DNA of 64,000 bases from Verrucomicrobiota bacterium (GTDB taxonomy: Bacteria; Verrucomicrobiota; Verrucomicrobiia; Verrucomicrobiales; Akkermansiaceae), in contig JAFLEH010000001.1 of the NCBI GenBank assembly GCA_017301995.1, positions 124,001 through 188,000 on the forward strand, written 5' to 3'. The translations under genes and the position numbers were made by a program. This document shows positions 34,505 through 43,195 of the stretch, piece by piece (position 1 is the stretch's first letter; every line of letters begins with the position of its first letter). The notes under the pieces are model-generated. The model did no database searches. It saw nothing but the letters and a program-made list of their open reading frames with translations, and had not been told where the DNA came from.

Positions 34505-34987
34505 TCAGGCTTGGGCTTCCTCGGATTCGGCCGCGTCGCCGGCGTCCACCGTGATGGTGAGCGTGGTGGCCACCTGCGGATGGAGACGGATGGTAACCTC
34601 GGTCTTGCCGGAGGTCTTCACCGGTTTTTCCAACTCGATGGCGTGGCGGTCGATCACGATACCGGCGGCTTCGAGTTCCTTATGGATGTCCATGTTGGTG
34701 ACGGAGCCGAACGCCTTGCCGCCCTGGCCCGTGGAAAGGGTGAACTTCGGCTTGATCTTGGAAATCCTGGTGGCGAGTTCCTGGGCGACGGCGAGTTCCT
34801 CGGCTTCGCGGCGTGCGCGGGCGACCTTGAGGGCTTCCACGTGGCGGAGGTTCGAGCGATTCGCTTCGTAAGCCTTCCCTTGCGGAATCAGGAAATTGCG
34901 CGCGTAGCCAGCGCGGACTTTGACGACATCGGCTTCAACGCCGAGGCCGTCGATTTTTTCTTTGAGGATAACTTGTGCGGTGGCCAT
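34505..34987 (-). CDS. rplI: 50S ribosomal protein L9
   Basis: A 160-residue protein with the L9 N-terminal RNA-binding domain (VILKEKIDGLGVEADVVKVRAGYARNFLIPQGKA, with the usual GxYARNFLIP motif), a long charged connecting helix (about 40-78) and the C-terminal domain (FGSVTNMDI, IRLHPQV). It binds domain V of 23S rRNA near the L1 side. The usual companions rpsF, rpsR and ssb are not in the window; instead it is joined to a cyclophilin gene. The C-terminus ends in an acidic tail (DAAESEEAQA). Confidence 0.97.
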   Translation of the reverse strand: MATAQVILKEKIDGLGVEADVVKVRAGYARNFLIPQGKAYEANRSNLRHVEALKVARARREAEELAVAQELATRISKIKPKFTLSTGQGGKAFGSVTNMDIHKELEAAGIVIDRHAIELEKPVKTSGKTEVTIRLHPQVATTLTITVDAGDAAESEEAQA

Positions 34988-35106
34988 GGGAGTAAGGTCT
35001 TAGAGTGGTTGGGGGCGCGGGTTTTAGGCGCGGCCGCGGACCGCGTCAAGAAGAATGCTGCCGATTTTGGGAAATTCGTGCGATTTCCTACGATTTTCCG
35101 GAGCAA

Positions 35107-36045
35107 TCACGGTCCGGCATTGCGCATCGGCTTCTTCAGATACTCCTCGTCACGCTGTTTCCGGAGGTATTCCAGGTAGTTTTGAACCGCCTCGGGGTCG
35201 GCATCGTCGGGCGGCCGTTGGCCGGGGTTCACCGGCTGCTGCGGCCTGGCGGCTGGCGTCTGGCCGTATTTTTTCCATGGGCCGTAGGGAACTTCGGCAT
35301 CCTCGACGAACCGCCAGTGGACGCGCTTGCCAGAGGGCAGGCTCAGGTAATCCCGGACGGCCGGGGAAATGTCGATGCCAACGCCGCCGTTCTGGCCGTT
35401 TTTCGGTTTCGCGTTGCCGAAAACATACTGCCAGTCATCGGTAACCCACGGCCCGCAGTCCTCCCACTGGGCGTAGCAACTGCGCGAACCGTTATAGATT
35501 TGCACCCATTTTCCCTTGCAGACGGTTTCACCCGGCGCGGGACGCACTCGGGAGAACCAAGGAATCACCCGCGACGCCTCGGGCTTGTGGGCGGAAGAGC
35601 CGATCACATCGTTATACGGCAGCGCCACGTAGAACGGGTTGAGCTTGGGAACGAATGCCTTCGGCCGGAATTCACCGGTGGTGTGGTTGGCGATCCGGGC
35701 ACCGGGGTCGGGGTTGTCGTAGCCGCCGAAATTGGCCATCCAGTTCTGATCCCAGGAGGATTTGCAGTTGGGAACCAGATTTCGCCCGTCCGGCTGCTCG
35801 CCGATCCAGAAAACGGTGACGGTGACATGAAGGCGCCACGGATACAGTCCGCGGACGGAAGGCGCCACCGGTCTGGCGGGCGCTGTCGGGCGGCTGCTGG
35901 TCGGCACCACCACCCTGGGAACCGCGACGGGCTTGGTGGTGGACTGGCTGGATTTCACCGTCTTCGCCTGCTGCGCCAAAGCATGCTCCGCCCCTGCCAT
36001 CAACGGCAGCAAGGCCACGGAAATGCGGGCAAAACGCGAAAACAT
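35107..36045 (-). CDS. Exported protein, possibly with a barwin/DPBB-like core, function unknown
   Basis: A 312-residue protein with a signal peptide (MFSRFARISVALLPLMAGAEHALA). After a Pro/Thr/Val linker comes a region with three Cys (VPNCKSSWDQNWM, GETVCKGKW, NGSRSCYAQWEDCGPWVTDD) and NGGVGIDISPAVRDYLSL. The last segment recalls the GxDLSPAAF strand of double-psi beta-barrel (RlpA/barwin/EXPB1) proteins, which bind cell wall, but the match is partial. The C-terminus is a charged coiled coil (PEAVQNYLEYLRKQRDEEYLKK). ATG at 36045 is preferred over an upstream in-frame start because it opens the signal peptide. Confidence 0.65.
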   Translation of the reverse strand: MFSRFARISVALLPLMAGAEHALAQQAKTVKSSQSTTKPVAVPRVVVPTSSRPTAPARPVAPSVRGLYPWRLHVTVTVFWIGEQPDGRNLVPNCKSSWDQNWMANFGGYDNPDPGARIANHTTGEFRPKAFVPKLNPFYVALPYNDVIGSSAHKPEASRVIPWFSRVRPAPGETVCKGKWVQIYNGSRSCYAQWEDCGPWVTDDWQYVFGNAKPKNGQNGGVGIDISPAVRDYLSLPSGKRVHWRFVEDAEVPYGPWKKYGQTPAARPQQPVNPGQRPPDDADPEAVQNYLEYLRKQRDEEYLKKPMRNAGP

Positions 36046-36144
36046 CAGGTTGGTTCTTGGGTTCTCAGTCGGCTCACCGGCGCGGCGGCGGGCCAACCAT
36101 GCACGATTTTCACGGGCACGCAAGCAAAAGCCGCGAACCGTGGG

Positions 36145-37287
36145 TCAATCAAGCGTCTGGCGGTAGCGTTTGATGCCGATCCCGAGCATCAGCGCGGCGA
36201 AAACCGCGATGGCCATGATGTCCGGGGCCAGACTGGATAAACCGGCACCCTTGAGCATGACGCCGCGTGCCACCCGGATGAAGTGGGTGTTGGGCAGGAT
36301 TTCCCCCAGCCACTGGGCCCACACCGGCATTCCCCGGAACGGAAACATGAACCCGGAAAGCAGAATCGACGGCAGGAAGATGAACACGGTCATCTGCATC
36401 GCCTGCAACTGGTTCCTCGCGATGGTGGAAAACGTGATCCCGAGCGCGAGATTCGCGGCGATGAAGAACAGCGACCCCACCAGCAGCACCAGCAGATTTC
36501 CGTGGATCGGCACGCCGAAAACGAAACGCGCGGCGAGGAGAATGATGCCTAGCTGCACATATCCGATGATGATGTACAACGTGATCTTCCCAATCAGCAC
36601 CTCGGCCGGACGCAACGGCATGGCAAGCAGGTTTTCCATGGTGCCGCGCTCGCGCTCGCGGGTGATCGCAAGGCCGGTGATCATCACCAGCGTCATCGTC
36701 AGCACCACGCCCATCAGACCGGGAACGATATTGTGGGACGTGATGCCCTCCGGGTTGTAGAACGCATGGATGCGGGTTTCCACGGGCGGCGGACGTCCGG
36801 CCAGGTGGGCCAGCGGCCCCTTCATTTCCTGGGCCATCCAGGTCTCCACGATCCCGTTAACCGCAGCAATCGCGCCGTGAGTGGCGGTCGGATCGCTGGC
36901 ATCCGCCTCCACCAGCAGCGCGGGCCTCCGCCCACCCAGCAGATCCCGCGTGAACCCGGCGGGTATGTTCACCACAAACTGCACCTCACCCCGCTGAAGC
37001 CACTCGCGCGCCTCGGCCTCGGTCGTGGCGCGGCGGGTGAAATCATAATAGGTCGAATTCGAAAATCCCGCCAGCAACGCCCGGCCGGATGGACCGTCGT
37101 CCGCCATCACCACCGCCGCCGGCAGATGGCGCGGGTCGCTGTTGATCACGAACCCGAACAGAAAGATCTGCGCGATCGGAATTCCGAAAATCATCGCCGA
37201 TGTCACGCGGTCGCGACGGAGTTGGATCGCCTCCTTGACGACCATCGCCCAGAGCCTCGCAAACGAAAACCGGTGGTTGCGGATCAT
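36145..37287 (-). CDS. ABC-2 type transporter permease (YbhR/YhhJ-like)
   Basis: A 380-residue permease with a first helix (about 27-50, SAMIFGIPIAQIFLFGFVIN), a large extracytoplasmic domain (about 50-175) and a cluster of five to six helices (about 185-375), including TMTLVMITGLAITRERERGTMENLLAMPLRP, whose ERERGT motif is typical of the ABC-2 drug-export class. It overlaps the ATPase gene by four bases and belongs to a permease-ATPase-HlyD-TetR unit, so it should export hydrophobic compounds such as drugs or lipids. Only one permease is present; related E. coli systems use two. Confidence 0.88.
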   Translation of the reverse strand: MIRNHRFSFARLWAMVVKEAIQLRRDRVTSAMIFGIPIAQIFLFGFVINSDPRHLPAAVVMADDGPSGRALLAGFSNSTYYDFTRRATTEAEAREWLQRGEVQFVVNIPAGFTRDLLGGRRPALLVEADASDPTATHGAIAAVNGIVETWMAQEMKGPLAHLAGRPPPVETRIHAFYNPEGITSHNIVPGLMGVVLTMTLVMITGLAITRERERGTMENLLAMPLRPAEVLIGKITLYIIIGYVQLGIILLAARFVFGVPIHGNLLVLLVGSLFFIAANLALGITFSTIARNQLQAMQMTVFIFLPSILLSGFMFPFRGMPVWAQWLGEILPNTHFIRVARGVMLKGAGLSSLAPDIMAIAVFAALMLGIGIKRYRQTLD

Positions 37288-38210
37288 GAGTGGAAATTGT
37301 CGGATGAGGTTCCCATGAGATGGATGAACACGTCCTCAAGGCCCGAGTTCACCTGCTGCCAGAGGTAGGGTTCACGCATGAATGGGGCGATGCTGCGTGC
37401 GATCAGGTCCGCGTCCGCGCCGGAGACATGGAGCGTTTCGCCAAACGCCACCGCCTGTTCGATGCCGGGCAGTTCGCGCAAGGTCCTTGCCAGGGTGTTG
37501 AGCTCCGGTCCGGAAACCAGCCATGTGGTTAGACCGGCATGGCGGATCACATCGCTGGCGTTGCCGGTGACCAGCAAGTCGCCGTAGGAAATATAGGCCA
37601 ACCGGTGGCAGCGCTCCGCCTCGTCCATGTAGTGGGTGGTGATGAGAAACGTCAGGCCCTGCTCCGCGAGATCGTGGATCTCCTCCCAAAAATCGCGCCT
37701 GGCCTTGGGATCCACGCCTGCGGTCGGTTCGTCCAGCAGAAGCAGCTTGGGCTGGTGGATCAGGCACGCCGCCAGCGCCATCCGCTGTTTCCACCCGCCG
37801 GATAGCTGCCCCGCCAACTGGCGCTTGCGGGCGGAGAGGCCGAGCTTCTCGATGCTCTCCGCCACCGCTTGGCGGCGGTTGGGAAGGTGATAGAGACGGG
37901 CGACGAAATCCAGATTCTCCTCGATGGTCAGATCCTCGTAATAGCTGAACCGCTGGGTCATGTAGCCTACCTGACGCTTGATCATCGCCGACTCCCGGAG
38001 CACGTCGTACCCGAGGCAGGTCCCCTCGCCCGCGTCCGGTTTCAACAGTCCGCACAGCATCCGGATAAAGGTGGTCTTGCCACTCCCGTTAGGTCCGAGG
38101 AATCCGTGGATCTCGCCCTTTTTCACCCGCATGTCGATCGCGTTCACCACGGTCCGCCCGCCAAAGCGTTTGGTCATGTTTCTCACGTCGATGACTAGAT
38201 CGGAGTCCAT
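37284..38210 (-). CDS. ABC transporter ATP-binding protein
   Basis: A 308-residue ATPase with Walker A GPNGSGKTT (about residue 41), Q-loop MTQRFSYYEDLT, signature LSGGWKQR, Walker B LLLLDEPTAGVDP and H-loop TTHYMDEAERC. The C-terminal part resembles the DrrA/YbhF family of ABC-2 exporters. ATG at 38210 gives the standard N-terminus; the frame is open further upstream through the HlyD gene, so the longer frame is spurious. It powers the permease next door, whose start overlaps it by four bases. Confidence 0.92.
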   Translation of the reverse strand: MDSDLVIDVRNMTKRFGGRTVVNAIDMRVKKGEIHGFLGPNGSGKTTFIRMLCGLLKPDAGEGTCLGYDVLRESAMIKRQVGYMTQRFSYYEDLTIEENLDFVARLYHLPNRRQAVAESIEKLGLSARKRQLAGQLSGGWKQRMALAACLIHQPKLLLLDEPTAGVDPKARRDFWEEIHDLAEQGLTFLITTHYMDEAERCHRLAYISYGDLLVTGNASDVIRHAGLTTWLVSGPELNTLARTLRELPGIEQAVAFGETLHVSGADADLIARSIAPFMREPYLWQQVNSGLEDVFIHLMGTSSDNFHS

Positions 38211-38215
38211 GGATT

Positions 38216-39193
38216 TCAGGGATTCGCCGTTTCGAAATCCACTTCCACCGGCTGCCCCGGATGGAGTCCGGCCGCGACCTCCGGCGAAACGGACAGATCC
38301 ACCCGCCATACGAATTTCTCGCGCATGTCGCGGCTGTAAATCACCGGCGGCGTGAACTCGGCCCTGGGAGAAATGAACACGATCGCCGCGTCCACGGGCT
38401 TGTCCACGCCATCGATGTGGACCACCGCCTTGCCGCCCTCGCGCAACGATCCCAACAATTTCTCCGGCACGAATGCCCGGACTTTCACATTTCCCGGCGG
38501 CAGCATCACCACCACCGGCGCTCCAGGCGCGACATAATCCCCCTCGCGAAACACAATGTCGGTCACCTTCCCGGCCCGCGGTGCGGATTGTTTCTTCTGC
38601 GTGAGCTTCCATTCGGCTCCATCCAACGCCGCCTTCTGCGCGGCGAGCGTGTGCTCGGCGGCCTTCACCAGATCCTCCCTGGCGCCAAGGCGCGCGGTGG
38701 CGAGGGAGGCTTCCAATTTCCTAACCAACTCACGGTCCCGGTCGCACAATGATCGGGCCGACTGAAGGTCCCGCTCGGAAGCCGCGTTGTTCTTCCGCGC
38801 CTGTTCCTGCCGCGCCAATTCGCCGGTCGAAAACGCCAGCGCCGCGCGGGCCGACGCCAGTTCCGCCTCCAACGCCTCCATCTCGCTGGTCCGCAGCCCC
38901 TTGCGGGCGTCGTCCAGCGCGGACTGCGCCTGTTTGACGCGATTTCCGGCCTCATTCCGGCCCGCAAGTTCGGCCTCGTTTTCCAATTCGAACAGCGGCG
39001 CCCCTTCCGCCACATCCGCACCCCGGTCCACCTGAAGCTTCACCAGTTTTCCGCCAATCGGCGACGCCACGTGAACGAACTCGCCCTCGATGTATCCCTG
39101 CACCCGACCCGTCGGAGCCTTGCGGCAGCCTGAGGCGGTTAGAAGGATGGCGGCGCAGGCCAAAGTGTGGAAAATCGGGCGCTTCATGGACAT
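38216..39193 (-). CDS. HlyD-family membrane-fusion lipoprotein of an ABC exporter (YbhG-like)
   Basis: A 325-residue protein with a lipoprotein signal (LLTASGC, Cys23). A biotinyl-lipoyl half (GYIEGEFVHVASPIGGKLVKL and VDRGADVAEGAPLFELEN) is followed by a long coiled-coil hairpin (about 75-190) and the second lipoyl half (PRAGKVTDIVFREGDYVAPGAPVVVML), then a beta-barrel and membrane-proximal region. It should connect the ABC permease to an outer-membrane channel. No TolC-like gene is next to it. It lies five bases from the ATPase and overlaps the TetR gene by ten bases. Confidence 0.9.
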   Translation of the reverse strand: MSMKRPIFHTLACAAILLTASGCRKAPTGRVQGYIEGEFVHVASPIGGKLVKLQVDRGADVAEGAPLFELENEAELAGRNEAGNRVKQAQSALDDARKGLRTSEMEALEAELASARAALAFSTGELARQEQARKNNAASERDLQSARSLCDRDRELVRKLEASLATARLGAREDLVKAAEHTLAAQKAALDGAEWKLTQKKQSAPRAGKVTDIVFREGDYVAPGAPVVVMLPPGNVKVRAFVPEKLLGSLREGGKAVVHIDGVDKPVDAAIVFISPRAEFTPPVIYSRDMREKFVWRVDLSVSPEVAAGLHPGQPVEVDFETANP

Positions 39194-39825
39194 GGTTCGG
39201 TTGAATTGGGCACGGCATCCGGAACCAGCACACCGTGAAGAAACACCCTGAGGATTCCGGTTAGCATATCTATCGGGGGGATGCCCCGCCGGATCACGGT
39301 TTCCGGTACCGCCACGGTGTTGAGGGTTCCCAGCAGGATCTCGACGAGCAGATCCTGCGGAAGATCCGTCCGGACCCTGCCGGCCTGCCGCCCGGCCGCC
39401 AGCAATCGTTCCAGAGCGCCCCCCAATACCGCCTGCCGCCGGGCAAGCAGCCGTTCCCGCAGATCCGGTCCCGATCTCGCCACGTCCCGCACGAATGCGG
39501 GCGTGAGTTCGCCCACCGCCACCGCCACCGATTCCAGAAACGCGGCCAAACGCGCCCCGAAATCCCCCGCCCGATCCGCCTCGTCGGCCAGCCGCCGCTC
39601 CAGTTCACCGAACTTCCGCTCGATCACCGCGTCCAACAACTCGCGCTTGCTGCGGAAATGGACATACAGGGTTTTCTTGCTCATACCCATCCGTTCCGCA
39701 AGCTCATCCATCGTCACGCTCCGGAACCCGTGCCGGAAAAACGTCTCGCGCGCCACCGTCAGAATGCGCAGGCGCACCTCGCCGCCTTTGGCGGAGTCAG
39801 CGGAAATCTCGGTCGTGGCTACCAT
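39184..39825 (-). CDS. TetR-family transcriptional regulator of the ABC exporter
   Basis: A 213-residue regulator. The N-terminal helix-turn-helix (about 18-62) reads ILTVARETFFRHGFRSVTMD, ELAERMGMSKKTLYVHF, RSKRELLDAV; the rest is a helical ligand-binding domain. It overlaps the HlyD gene by ten bases and precedes the exporter, so it is the first gene of the operon and should repress it until an exported compound binds. ATG at 39825 gives a normal short N-terminal arm. A perfect dyad lies just upstream. Confidence 0.9.
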   Translation of the reverse strand: MVATTEISADSAKGGEVRLRILTVARETFFRHGFRSVTMDELAERMGMSKKTLYVHFRSKRELLDAVIERKFGELERRLADEADRAGDFGARLAAFLESVAVAVGELTPAFVRDVARSGPDLRERLLARRQAVLGGALERLLAAGRQAGRVRTDLPQDLLVEILLGTLNTVAVPETVIRRGIPPIDMLTGILRVFLHGVLVPDAVPNSTEPCP

Positions 39826-39836
39826 CGGAGTATCGT

Positions 39837-39864
39837 GGAAACGATTTGAGTGTAAATCGTTTCC
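39837..39864. promoter_or_regulatory. TetR-type operator (perfect 11-base dyad)
   Basis: GGAAACGATTT (39837-39847) and AAATCGTTTCC (39854-39864) are exact reverse complements separated by six bases. The site is twelve bases upstream of the regulator start and overlaps the likely promoter, as expected for autorepression. A divergent membrane-protein gene begins at 39964 and may be controlled too. Confidence 0.8.
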
Positions 39865-39963
39865 AACAGGCGTCAAGCGGTGATTCGCGGAAAAATCTCG
39901 CGACCGCATGGCCCCCACGATTTCCCCTTGGTGGCGGCCGGGATCCGGTGTAAGATCGCCCCG

Positions 39964-40302
39964 ATGACGCTGCGCGGCACAGACGAACGGGCGAAGCAAG
40001 TGGCGATCGCGGTGGGGATCCTGCTGGCGGTGGCCTGCGGGGTCGTGGCGCTGTGGTTCGGCTGGATGAAAATTCCCGGACCGGTCGGAGAAGCGTTGGG
40101 AATGGTGGTGGGCATCATCTCGACACCGTTTTTCCTGGAAGCGTCGTTCGTGATCGTCGGCGTCCTGATCCTGATGGTGGTCAATGCGATCCAGCGGCAG
40201 CGCGACGGTGACGAATTCGTCTCCCGCGAGCAACTCGCCGCGCGTGAAACGGGCGCTGATTCCGAAACGAAGTCACGCAACTCCGCAAATACCGCTCCCT
40301 AA
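39964..40302 (+). CDS. Small membrane protein, function unknown
   Basis: A 112-residue protein with two predicted helices (about 11-34, VAIAVGILLAVACGVVALWFGW and 44-72, ALGMVVGIISTPFFLEASFVIVGVLILMVVNAI) and a polar C-terminal tail (RQRDGDEFVSREQLAARETG). No family recognised. ATG at 39964 is used; the frame is open further upstream across the regulatory gap. Two bases separate it from the next gene, so the three genes 39964-41322 form one transcript. Confidence 0.7.
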   Translation: MTLRGTDERAKQVAIAVGILLAVACGVVALWFGWMKIPGPVGEALGMVVGIISTPFFLEASFVIVGVLILMVVNAIQRQRDGDEFVSREQLAARETGADSETKSRNSANTAP

Positions 40303-40304
40303 CC

Positions 40305-40805
40305 ATGCCGCTGCCCGTCCAATCCCCCGAAAAGGAGCTGCGTTTCACCCGATCCGGGCAGGCGCCGCTGTTTTGGGTCGCCGCCGCGGTGTTGTGCGCC
40401 GCCGCGATCATATTGGGCGTGTGCGCCGGCTACCGTGGGATCGACCCGCGGATCCCGCATCCGCTGTGGGCCGCGATTCCGCTGGCGTGCGCGTGGGCAT
40501 CCGCCCGGACGGCGATTCGCCTGACCCGCCACGCCTATCTGATCCTGACGCCCCTGGGAATCGAGATTTTCCCGTTTTTCCGTCCGGCCGACGGCATGCG
40601 GATGATCGCTTGGAGCGAGATCCACACCGCGGAGATCACGGAGGACCAGGGCTTGCTGACGCTCCATTACAATGCCGGGCGCAGTGCGGGGATCCATCTG
40701 TCTCTCAAACCGGTTCGCGCGGATAGACGCCCGCTTCTCGCGCAAGCGATCGCCGGCCGGGTCACGATGATTTCCCTATCCACCCCACCTCCCCCGACCA
40801 CCTGA
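40305..40805 (+). CDS. Membrane protein, function unknown
   Basis: A 166-residue protein with two helices (about 22-44, APLFWVAAAVLCAAAIILGVC and 54-71, PLWAAIPLACAWASARTA), then a cytoplasmic beta-rich domain (RHAYLILTPLGIEIFPFFRP, WSEIHTAEITED) that resembles a PH-like fold of bacterial membrane proteins. It follows the previous membrane protein by two bases and precedes the YbjN-like gene by one base, so the three are translated together. Function not known. Confidence 0.7.
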   Translation: MPLPVQSPEKELRFTRSGQAPLFWVAAAVLCAAAIILGVCAGYRGIDPRIPHPLWAAIPLACAWASARTAIRLTRHAYLILTPLGIEIFPFFRPADGMRMIAWSEIHTAEITEDQGLLTLHYNAGRSAGIHLSLKPVRADRRPLLAQAIAGRVTMISLSTPPPPTT

Positions 40806-40806
40806 C

Positions 40807-41322
40807 ATGCGCCCCGCTTCTCCCCAGATTCTATCCGTCGAACAGGCATTCGGCCGCCAAGGCTGGCACTGCGAACTCGTCGAGGGCCGCGATGTCCTGC
40901 GCGCCGGGTTCGAGGCGCACCACACCCGGATCAGCCTGATTGCGCAGGCCTATCCGCAGCTCAACGCGCTGACCATCGTTTCGGAAACGCCGCTCCCGCT
41001 CGGCGAGGAGCACCTTCCGGTGGCGCTCGAACTGCTGGCCCGCGGCAACAAGCCGCTCACCCTCGGCGGTTTCGAATACGACATCGACCGCGGGTTCCTC
41101 GTTTTCCGGATCACCAATCTGTTCGAGCGCGAGCGCTTCGACGCGGATATTGTCACTTCGATGGTGCATTGCGCGGTCGCCGAGTTGGACCGGATGATGC
41201 CCTACGCCGCCATCGTCGCGAACACGCCGGAAGATCTGTTGGACGACCTCGACCTCGTTAGGCTGCTCCAACGCGAGGATGTGATCCCGCCGGTACCGGG
41301 GCAGGAAGAGGAGGAGTACTGA
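40807..41322 (+). CDS. YbjN-like domain protein
   Basis: A 171-residue cytoplasmic protein. The region QGWHCELVEGRDVLRAGFEAHHTRISLIAQ followed by LPVALELLARGNKPLTLGGFEYDIDRGFLVFRI matches the strand pattern of YbjN domains, which are linked to stress and surface phenotypes in Enterobacteria but have no agreed biochemical role. The C-terminus is acidic (PVPGQEEEEY). It starts one base after the previous gene stop. The call is from pattern and could be a distant relative. Confidence 0.65.
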   Translation: MRPASPQILSVEQAFGRQGWHCELVEGRDVLRAGFEAHHTRISLIAQAYPQLNALTIVSETPLPLGEEHLPVALELLARGNKPLTLGGFEYDIDRGFLVFRITNLFERERFDADIVTSMVHCAVAELDRMMPYAAIVANTPEDLLDDLDLVRLLQREDVIPPVPGQEEEEY

Positions 41323-41401
41323 TTTTCGGGGTGAAAACCACGAAATTCGTGACAAAAGGGCCGGATTTTGGCGTATTGAGCGCGTCCATTTTGTTTCCAC
41401 T

Positions 41402-42877
41402 ATGAATATCCCCACACCGAATCCGTCACCCCGCCGTAGTTTCCTCAAAGCCCTTGGTGGTTTCACCGCCGGCATGGCCGCGCTTCCGTCGCTGGCCGCC
41501 GCGCAGTCCGCAAACACCCCATCCCGCCTTGCCGGAGCCAAATACATGGGCGATTTCGCCGCTCCGAAGCTCGATAAGGTCAAAGTCGCCATCATCGGTG
41601 TCGGTGCCCGAGGTCCGGGCCACATCGTCCAAGCCGCCGCCTGCGAAGGCACCGAAGTGGTCGGCATTTGCGACCTTTACGAAGATCTCTGCAACAACGC
41701 CAGGAACGCCGTTCTCAAGCAGGATCCCGAGCGTCACAAGAATGTGAAACTCTACTTCGGCGACGAGCATGCCTATCAAAAAATGCTCGCGGAAACCAAG
41801 CCCGACGCGGTTTGGATCGCCACGCCTTGGGAATGGCACGCGCCGATGGCCATCGACGCGATGCTTTCGGGCGCCCACGCGTTTGTCGAAGTGCCGCTCG
41901 GCACCAGCATCGAGGAACTCTGGAAGATCATCGACACCTCGGAAAAAACGCAGCGCCACTGCATGATGATGGAAAACGTCAACTATGGCCGCGAGGAGCT
42001 GATGTTCCTCAACATGTGCCGCCAGGGCGTTTTCGGCGAGATCCTTCATGGCGAGGCCGCCTATATCCACGAACTGCGCGGCCAGATGCATCAGGTGGAC
42101 GCGGGCCGTGGCACCGGCTTCTGGCGCACCTATCACTGGGCTAAGGAAAACGGCAACCTCTATCCGACCCACGGCCTCGGCCCGGTCGCTCAATACATGA
42201 ACCTGGGCCGCGGCGAGGACAATTTCCGCCGCCTCGTTTCTTTCTCGTCGCCGGCTAAAAACCACGAACTCTACGCCAAGGAAAAAACCAAACCGGATTC
42301 CAAGCTCCGCCAGATCGACTACTCGAAGGGCGGAGATATGAATACCTCGGTCATCAAAACGGTGTTAGGCCGGACCCTCATGGTCCAGTGGGACGAGAGC
42401 AGCCCGCGCCCTTACTCCCGCCACAATCTGATCCAGGGCACCCGCGGCACCGGCGCGGGTTTCCCCAATCGGCTCGCGCTCGACTATTGCTGGAAGAACG
42501 CCACCCCGGAGCTTCGGAAACTGCTCAACCTGCCGGAAGACAAGCCTAACCAAAGTTCCAACTACCACGAATGGATCGAAGGCGGCGGCTTTAACGCGTT
42601 CTACGAATACTTCGACCACCCGCTCTACAAGCGGATGGCCGATGTCGCCAAGAAACACGGTGGCCACGGCGGCATGGACGCCATCATGAACTTCCGCATG
42701 ATCGAGTGCCTGAGAAAAGGAGAGCCTCTCGATCAGAATGTCTATGAAGGCGCGTTCTGGGCGGCCGTCACCCCGCTCAGCCGCAAGTCGGTCGCGGAAG
42801 ACGGAATGCCACAGGACTTCCCGGACTTCACCCGCGGCCAGTGGAAGACCACAAAACCGCTCGCGGTCGTACAATAA
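41402..42877 (+). CDS. Tat-exported Gfo/Idh/MocA protein, GH109-type glycosidase
   Basis: A 491-residue protein with a Tat signal (RRSFLKALGG, residues 11-20). A Rossmann domain (KVAIIGVGARGPGHIVQ, VVGICDLYEDLC) is followed by FVEVPLGTSIEELW and MMENVNYGREELMFLNMCRQGVFGEI, and HGEAAYIHELR. The ENVNYGREE and YIHELR segments match GH109 glycosidases, which remove alpha-N-acetylgalactosamine using bound NAD+. The alternative is a plain oxidoreductase. Tat export with the NAD+ pre-bound fits the known family. A strong hairpin terminator follows. Confidence 0.85.
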   Translation: MNIPTPNPSPRRSFLKALGGFTAGMAALPSLAAAQSANTPSRLAGAKYMGDFAAPKLDKVKVAIIGVGARGPGHIVQAAACEGTEVVGICDLYEDLCNNARNAVLKQDPERHKNVKLYFGDEHAYQKMLAETKPDAVWIATPWEWHAPMAIDAMLSGAHAFVEVPLGTSIEELWKIIDTSEKTQRHCMMMENVNYGREELMFLNMCRQGVFGEILHGEAAYIHELRGQMHQVDAGRGTGFWRTYHWAKENGNLYPTHGLGPVAQYMNLGRGEDNFRRLVSFSSPAKNHELYAKEKTKPDSKLRQIDYSKGGDMNTSVIKTVLGRTLMVQWDESSPRPYSRHNLIQGTRGTGAGFPNRLALDYCWKNATPELRKLLNLPEDKPNQSSNYHEWIEGGGFNAFYEYFDHPLYKRMADVAKKHGGHGGMDAIMNFRMIECLRKGEPLDQNVYEGAFWAAVTPLSRKSVAEDGMPQDFPDFTRGQWKTTKPLAVVQ

Positions 42878-42905
42878 TCGGTCTTCCCCCCAATCGGGTT
42901 ATTTT

Positions 42906-42935
42906 GCCGGCATCCCCCAATCGGGTGATGCCGGC
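42906..42935 (+). terminator. Hairpin terminator after the GH109-type gene
   Basis: GCCGGCATC (42906-42914) pairs with GATGCCGGC (42927-42935), and the loop contains CCCAATCGGG, a second small stem. TTCTTG follows. It lies 28 bases after the stop codon on the same strand. Confidence 0.7.
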
Positions 42936-43195
42936 TTCTTGTATATAGGAGGCAAGTCGCTTAAATCCAGGTAGTTACGACCGACAATGCAACGCGAAGT
43001 TCAGGATTTCCGCTCAACTTGATTACTGTAATACATCTTTTGGCATCACAAGCTGAAAAAGGGGGGTATCATCCTCTTGAAAATTACTGTGTGCCCACAC
43101 TGTCGTGTCAACCAAGGCCCTCCGCGACATCTTCCGAGCCAACATTCTACCCGGCCGCCGTTCCTAACCCGAGTCCCACAAGCCTCAAATTCCCC
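42936..43195. other. Long AT-richer leader before the prepilin-type gene
   Basis: From the terminator to the chosen start of the next gene there is about 260 bases of lower-GC DNA without a recognisable gene. An AGGAGG-like stretch occurs at about 42947 (TATAGGAGGCAAG) but no start codon follows at the right spacing. The frame of the downstream gene is open through this segment, so it could be a longer N-terminus, but it codes no hydrophobic or conserved sequence. Confidence 0.5.

Noticed and set aside
37284..38612. ABC ATPase as a 442-residue protein with a long N-terminal extension
   Set aside because: The extra residues overlap the HlyD gene in another frame and are Arg/Gly-rich; the family start is at 38210.
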